From contig KE647116.1 in assembly GCA_000447185.1 (NCBI GenBank), positions 6,808-18,743 of the forward strand: a stretch of 11,936 bases of DNA. The letters run 5' to 3'. Under the pieces are notes generated by a model. It worked only from the letters and a program-made list of their open reading frames with translations, had not been told where the DNA came from and searched no databases. The stretch comes from Vairimorpha apis BRL 01 (lineage: Eukaryota; Microsporidia; Nosematidae). The translations under genes were made by a program, and so were the position numbers. Shown one piece after another: positions 8,133 to 11,936 of this stretch (positions within the stretch are counted from its first letter, which is position 1; each line of letters begins with the position of its first letter).

Positions 8133-8981
8133 TCATTTATTATCAAGATATTTACTAAAAACTTCAAAATATTTTTCATATTCTTCTTCATTCATAATTT
8201 CTTTATCTTCATCGGTAATATCTTTGTAAGCTTTTGGTTTTCCATTTACATAAACTACATCATCTATATCTATTTCATGATTATCATGTATAATTTGTTT
8301 TTCTTCGTTTGTTTCTTTAATTTTAAATTCATCTTCATTAATTATTTTGAAACTTTCTACTTTAATATCTTTTTTACTAATTTCTTTTTTAAATTCACTC
8401 AATTGAAAAAAATCCATCGAAGGAATTTCATATTTATCAATATCTTTCAAAAGTTCTATAATATCTTGTATGCTTGACATAAATTTTACATTTAAAGAAT
8501 CCTCATAACTCATTAATTGGAGTTCAATAAGATCTCCACCGCACTCATCACATTTAAAAATGTAATTACTCATAAAACACTGTGCATCTAAAGCAGAAAA
8601 ATGTTTATCACAGTTTTTACAAACATAACCTTCTTTCATACTATTTTTCATGTCTTCTTCAATTTTCTTAGTTATTTGATATATTTTGTATTTTATAATG
8701 TCTCTTACTTCTACAAAATTTATATAATAAACAGTTCTGAGATATTGTCTATTATCTTCTTGATTTTCTACTTTGCTTTCCAATTTTATAATTTTATCTT
8801 CTTTTAAACTAACTAGCAATCTATTTATTTCTTTTGTACTTATTTTCATTTTCTTTTGCAATTCAGAGTCATAAATTAAAATATTTTCTAGAATTATATT
8901 TACTAAGACGATGTGATGAGGTTCATAAAATTTTTTTACAACTTTTTTAATTAGATTTTTCATTGGATCTAAATATTCCAT
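8133..8981 (-). CDS. TFA1: Transcription initiation factor TFIIE, alpha subunit
   Basis: This is the large TFIIE subunit, which enters the RNA polymerase II pre-initiation complex, recruits TFIIH and helps promoter melting in the nucleus. The 282-aa frame is intact. Residues about 8-90 form the N-terminal winged-helix domain (helix-rich, with KISTKEINRLLVSLKEDKII as the recognition-like part). A Cys4 zinc ribbon follows with C121-x2-C124 (CKNC) and C144-x2-C147 (CDECGG). Residues about 205-235 are a charged linker. The acidic C-terminus (about 238-275, VVYVNGKPKAYKDITDED, then EEYEKYF) matches the conserved C-terminal region that contacts TFIIH. At 282 aa it is shorter than the yeast protein of nearly 500, as expected in microsporidia. 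The start is ATG 8981 rather than the TTG at 9002, because CCCTC lies at 8985-8989, inside that apparent extension. Plus-strand frames across it are shadows. Confidence is high. Confidence 0.93.
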   Translation of the reverse strand: MEYLDPMKNLIKKVVKKFYEPHHIVLVNIILENILIYDSELQKKMKISTKEINRLLVSLKEDKIIKLESKVENQEDNRQYLRTVYYINFVEVRDIIKYKIYQITKKIEEDMKNSMKEGYVCKNCDKHFSALDAQCFMSNYIFKCDECGGDLIELQLMSYEDSLNVKFMSSIQDIIELLKDIDKYEIPSMDFFQLSEFKKEISKKDIKVESFKIINEDEFKIKETNEEKQIIHDNHEIDIDDVVYVNGKPKAYKDITDEDKEIMNEEEYEKYFEVFSKYLDNK

Positions 8982-8984
8982 AAA

Positions 8985-8990
8985 GAGGGA
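8985..8990 (-). promoter_or_regulatory. CCC start-proximal element of the TFIIE-alpha gene
   Basis: On the minus strand TCCCTC is followed by TTT and the ATG at 8981. The element lies inside the region a TTG start would translate, so it argues for the ATG and for a very short 5' leader. Confidence 0.55.
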
Positions 8991-9002
8991 TGTTCTAAAC
9001 AA

Positions 9003-10203
9003 TTTATTTAAATAACTTTACTTTTTAAGATTAGACATTTAAATTTTAGATTTCAAATAAATATTTTTATATTTAATAACTTGACTATAAGCTTATTATT
9101 TTATTTTAAAAGTGTACTTAAAGTATATAAGACATGATTCAAATTTAAATAATTTTGAAAAGGTCGTAATTAAAAAAGTGTTAAACATAAAGTAAAAATT
9201 ATAAAGTTCTTTTTATATATTAAAATAATAATTAATATTCATGATCTTTAGTTTAAAAATTTTTTACTAATATGTTTTAAATACTTATTTAGAATACATG
9301 TATTTAACATTTCTTTTTGAAATAAATTATAGAATTTTTTATATTGAGTTTTATGTATACTATTGAGTATTGAAAAATTTACTTTAAATGACAAATAAAT
9401 ATAATTTAAATGTTTGTTTTAAATAAATAAGTTTTTTTTGTTATTTCATTTAAAACATAATTTTATTTCAATTAAAATGTTTGATCTTTATTACTTTTAT
9501 GTATATTTAATGTAAAAAAAGCTATTTATTTCCAAATACTACCACTTAAATATAAAAGTAAGTATTTTTTTTTATTTATGACATACTTTAAAATAAAATA
9601 CAATTTTTGACATTAACATTTAATAAATTATATTTTAAATATTTAATATATTTGATATTTTTGAAATGTTGATCATTGTTATATTTGCATTTTTTATATT
9701 TTAAAGTAAAAATATGTAAACTAAAATTTTGAAATATAAACATTATGAATATATAAAAATAATGTTATTTTAAATTTTACTGCATTTAAAAATAAATAAT
9801 TTATTTTCAGCTATCATAAATAGAAAAGTTTTAATTTAGTATTTTTTATGATAAAGTAGTGTAAAAAAATATTAGAATTTTTTAGGTTAAAAAGATATTT
9901 TATAAATTTAATTATTTTTTAAAATATAAATTTTTTAGATTAACAATAATTTTATGGTAAAAGTTTAAATTCGTTATATATAAGACATATTTCTTTTTTG
10001 ATTTTTAGTATATTTTTTAAACTTTTAATTTTATAATTTATTTTTATAGGTATAAAATGTTATTTATAAGGCTATTTAATATTTAATGAACAGTGAAAGT
10101 TATTATATTTAATTAAAAATTAAAACTTAAGTTTGTTGATTATATTTTTTGTAAAAATTGAATTTAATAATGATGTAAATTCAATTTAAAAAAAATAATT
10201 TTT
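9003..10203. other. 1.2 kb AT-rich divergent spacer
   Basis: The spacer separates the divergently transcribed TFIIE-alpha (minus) and PSP1-domain (plus) genes, so it should contain both promoters. I see no gene, tRNA-like fold or strong repeat. TATA-like strings are everywhere at this composition and cannot be assigned. Confidence 0.5.
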
Positions 10204-10209
10204 CCCCTC
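10204..10209 (+). promoter_or_regulatory. CCCCTC start-proximal element of the PSP1-domain gene
   Basis: CCCCTC precedes the ATG at 10215 by five bases (CCCCTCTCTTA-ATG) in otherwise nearly pure A/T sequence. It matches the C-rich element before the CENP-C and TFIIE-alpha starts. Confidence 0.6.
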
Positions 10210-10214
10210 TCTTA

Positions 10215-10891
10215 ATGAAATATAATGACAATTGGTCATCTCCGTTTTTGAACAGTTTATGGTCAGATACTACTGAAACGTTTATTGAAAGTGAAGAAGA
10301 TTGGAGAATAGTAGGCACAAATCCTTTTAAGAGAAGATCAAAATCAATTCCTGATGCTGTTGTTTCTGATATTTATAAACCTTCGGAATTTTTCTATATT
10401 ATTGAATTTTCCAGTAAACGACTTGATCTTGCTTATATGGATAATAAAATAATGTATAAACCTAAAAGTTATGTTATAATAGAAGCAGATAGAGGGGAAG
10501 ATTGTGGTTTAATTGTAGATATAACGACAAAAATAAATTTCGATAAACTTTTAAGAAAACACGAAAATATTATTAATGAAATTAAACCAAAAAATATATA
10601 CAGGTTGGCAAAAAAAGAAGATTTACAAATTTTAGGAGAAAAAAAAACTTTAGAACTAAATGCATTAGCATTATGTAAGGAAAAAATAAAAGATTATGGT
10701 TTAAAAATGATAGTTGTAGATTGTGAATATCAATGGGATTTAAAAAAATTATTTTTTATTATAATAGCGATGATAGAATAGATTTTAAAGAACTTGTTAG
10801 AGAGCTTTATAAAATCTATAAACTAAGAATTTGGATGTGTAGTTTAGAGAAAAGCAAAAATAGATATTTGAGAGAGCTTATATCAACATAA
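10215..10891 (+). CDS. PSP1: PSP1 C-terminal domain protein, frame broken at a T6 run
   Basis: The protein carries a PSP1 C-terminal domain, shared by yeast PSP1 and bacterial YaaT-type proteins. Yeast PSP1 was found as a suppressor of DNA polymerase alpha mutants and is linked to cytoplasmic mRNA granules; the biochemical role is unclear. The N-terminal 60 residues are variable. The domain spans about residue 60 to near the end, with IIEADRGEDCGLIVD at 88-102, the IYRLAKKEDLQIL segment at 128-140, the helix ALALCKEKIKDYGLKM near 150-165 and the signature VDCEYQWDLKKLFF at 168-181. The first frame then goes off register and stops at 10779-10781. In the minus-1 frame from 10757 the conserved tail continues (YYNSDDRIDFKELV, then YKIYKLRIWMCSLEKSK) to TAA at 10889-10891. 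One more T in the T6 run (10752-10757) would give one 225-aa frame. This is probably a sequence error rather than a dead gene, since the tail is well preserved. Confidence 0.85.
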
Positions 10892-11375
10892 ATAAATGTA
10901 AATATTTTTGATGTAACTTTGTAATCCTTATTGTAATAATGTTTTGTTTAAAAAAAATTTATACACACTTTTTTGATTTTTTAATTTTTATCTAATTTTA
11001 AAATGTAAATTTTGAATCATTGTTTAAAAAATATTAAAAATTATTATTTATTATTATAAAATTTGTAATTTATAATTTATTTGACATTTTTGACAATAAT
11101 AAAATAAAATAATTTTTAAATAATTACAGATTTATTACCTATTTGATAGTTTTGATTGCTAAAAAAATATATAAACAAAGATTGGATATAATGTTTTTGA
11201 AAATTGTTTGAATTAAACCTAACTAATAATAAATATTAAAATTATAAATTCATTACATTTTAAATATATAAATAAGTATTTTTAAAATGTGTAATTATCA
11301 AGATTAGATTTTTATTAATTTTTAATTTGATTAAAACATATTAAACTGATCGCATTTATACAAAGATTTTTAATA
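10892..11375. other. AT-rich spacer
   Basis: The sequence between two plus-strand genes is almost pure A/T, with no supported ORF, RNA fold or repeat. It presumably contains the 3' end signals of the PSP1-domain gene and the promoter of the next gene. Confidence 0.5.
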
Positions 11376-11378
11376 CCC
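11376..11378 (+). promoter_or_regulatory. CCC start-proximal element of the small secreted-protein gene
   Basis: TACCCT directly precedes the ATG at 11380, leaving a single T between CCC and ATG. This supports the start and the reality of the gene. Confidence 0.5.
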
Positions 11379-11379
11379 T

Positions 11380-11718
11380 ATGTTGTTATTTTATATTTTA
11401 CAATTAGTTAATGCATCTAAAGCTGAGAATAAAAAGGTTAATGAAAAAAAGGCTATTCCAATTGAAGTTTCTAAAGAATTCGTATATAGAATTAAAAGTG
11501 ACAAGATGTTAACTATTCAAAATCCACAAAATTTAAATTATGAAATGCGTATGAAATATCAAGATAAACGTGATGCTGTTCCTATTCAAGAAGGTGCACC
11601 TTCAAGCGTCATTAAAAAAAAGATTCAGTTAATAAGAAAAATTAAATCTATTTTTGTGTTAAATTTTTTTAATTTATTTTATTTAATAAATTATAATTTT
11701 TTTAAAATATTACAATAA
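11380..11718 (+). CDS. Small probably secreted protein, unrecognised; 3' end uncertain
   Basis: The ATG at 11380, one base after a CCC element, opens a frame of 112 codons. Residues 1-12 or 1-15 (MLLFYILQLVNASKA) look like a short signal peptide with cleavage after an Ala, so the product is likely secreted, perhaps to the spore wall, polar tube or host cell. Residues about 25-77 have gene-like composition (IPIEVSKEFVYRIKSDKM, then MKYQDKRDAVPIQEGAP) and few low-complexity runs. After the A8 run at 11614-11621 the frame turns into Ile/Phe/Asn/Leu-rich sequence that looks like translated spacer. In the minus-1 frame the protein would instead end after seven more residues (DSVNKKN) with TAA at 11643-11645, giving 88 aa, which I think is the true product. 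The run contains the heptamer A AAA AAG in the zero frame. Family unknown; no cysteines. Confidence 0.6.
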   Translation: MLLFYILQLVNASKAENKKVNEKKAIPIEVSKEFVYRIKSDKMLTIQNPQNLNYEMRMKYQDKRDAVPIQEGAPSSVIKKKIQLIRKIKSIFVLNFFNLFYLINYNFFKILQ

Positions 11719-11936
11719 AAATATTTTTATTCAATTTAACTGTTATTTTTTTAATTATAATAAAGCATCAAATGTTTTAATCTTATTTTAAAAATCAATT
11801 TTTAAATTTGATTTTAAGAATAATTATAAATTATTATGTTACAAAATGTTATAAAATTTAATTTTGTAAAAGTAATCAACTTAACTATTAAATTAAAATA
11901 AATTAAATTAATTATCAAATATAAAAATTGAAATTT
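11719..11936. other. AT-rich flank to the right edge
   Basis: Nearly pure A/T sequence. I see no gene, RNA or repeat in it. Confidence 0.5.

Noticed and set aside
8277..8807. Plus-strand frames at 8277-8477 and 8601-8807
   Set aside because: Both are antisense to the intact TFIIE-alpha gene and are Phe/Ile-rich shadows.
8979..9002. TTG-initiated N-terminal extension of TFIIE-alpha
   Set aside because: The extension would translate the CCCTC start element; the ATG at 8981 immediately follows it and begins the family-like sequence.
1..11936. CRISPR array, insertion sequence, prophage or bacterial operon
   Set aside because: No regular repeat-spacer pattern, transposase signature or bacterial-type ribosome binding sites were seen; the recognisable genes are eukaryotic nuclear ones.

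Overview
This window looks like nuclear DNA of a microsporidian, most like an AT-rich Nosema/Vairimorpha-type genome. By eye the G+C is roughly 15%. Recognisable genes are compact, apparently intronless eukaryotic housekeeping genes: a TFIIE-alpha homologue with its zinc ribbon, a CENP-C/Mif2 homologue and a PSP1-domain protein. Five of the seven probable starts have a short CCC or GGG element a few bases upstream of the ATG, a signal known from microsporidia. I cannot name the species from sequence alone.

Layout. 1-233 (minus): the 5' end of a probable membrane protein that leaves the left edge. 234-2247: AT-rich, no supported gene. 2248-2612 (minus): two tiny coiled-coil-like ORFs of 45 and 54 codons. 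2815-2940: a locally less AT-rich island with competing short ORFs. 3068-4047 (minus): the CENP-C/Mif2 homologue, whose N-terminal and cupin halves lie in different frames on either side of an A6 run. 4058-8132: a 4 kb stretch without a convincing gene. It holds a 10-bp inverted repeat hairpin (5588-5629) and a branched, highly pairable 124-nt segment (6247-6370) that is the best non-coding RNA candidate here. 8133-8981 (minus): intact TFIIE-alpha. 9003-10203: AT-rich spacer. 10215-10891 (plus): a PSP1-domain gene, also split, at a T6 run. 11380 to 11645 or 11718 (plus): a small, probably secreted, unrecognised protein whose end depends on an A8 run. The rest is AT-rich spacer.

How it fits together. 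No operon or pathway is evident. The genes serve centromere/kinetochore assembly, RNA polymerase II initiation and an RNA-linked PSP1 function, plus a secreted and a membrane protein. Three reading frames are disturbed in the same direction at homopolymers: adding one base to the run restores the expected protein each time. That most simply suggests homopolymer under-calling in the assembly. In the two conserved genes the run does not form a canonical minus-1 slippery heptamer. In the third it does (A AAA AAG), so that one remains open.

Nothing here is a clear new multi-gene system. The points most worth a second look are the structured segment at 6247-6370, the reduced CENP-C apparently lacking its nucleosome-binding motif, and the pair of tiny coiled-coil ORFs downstream of it.
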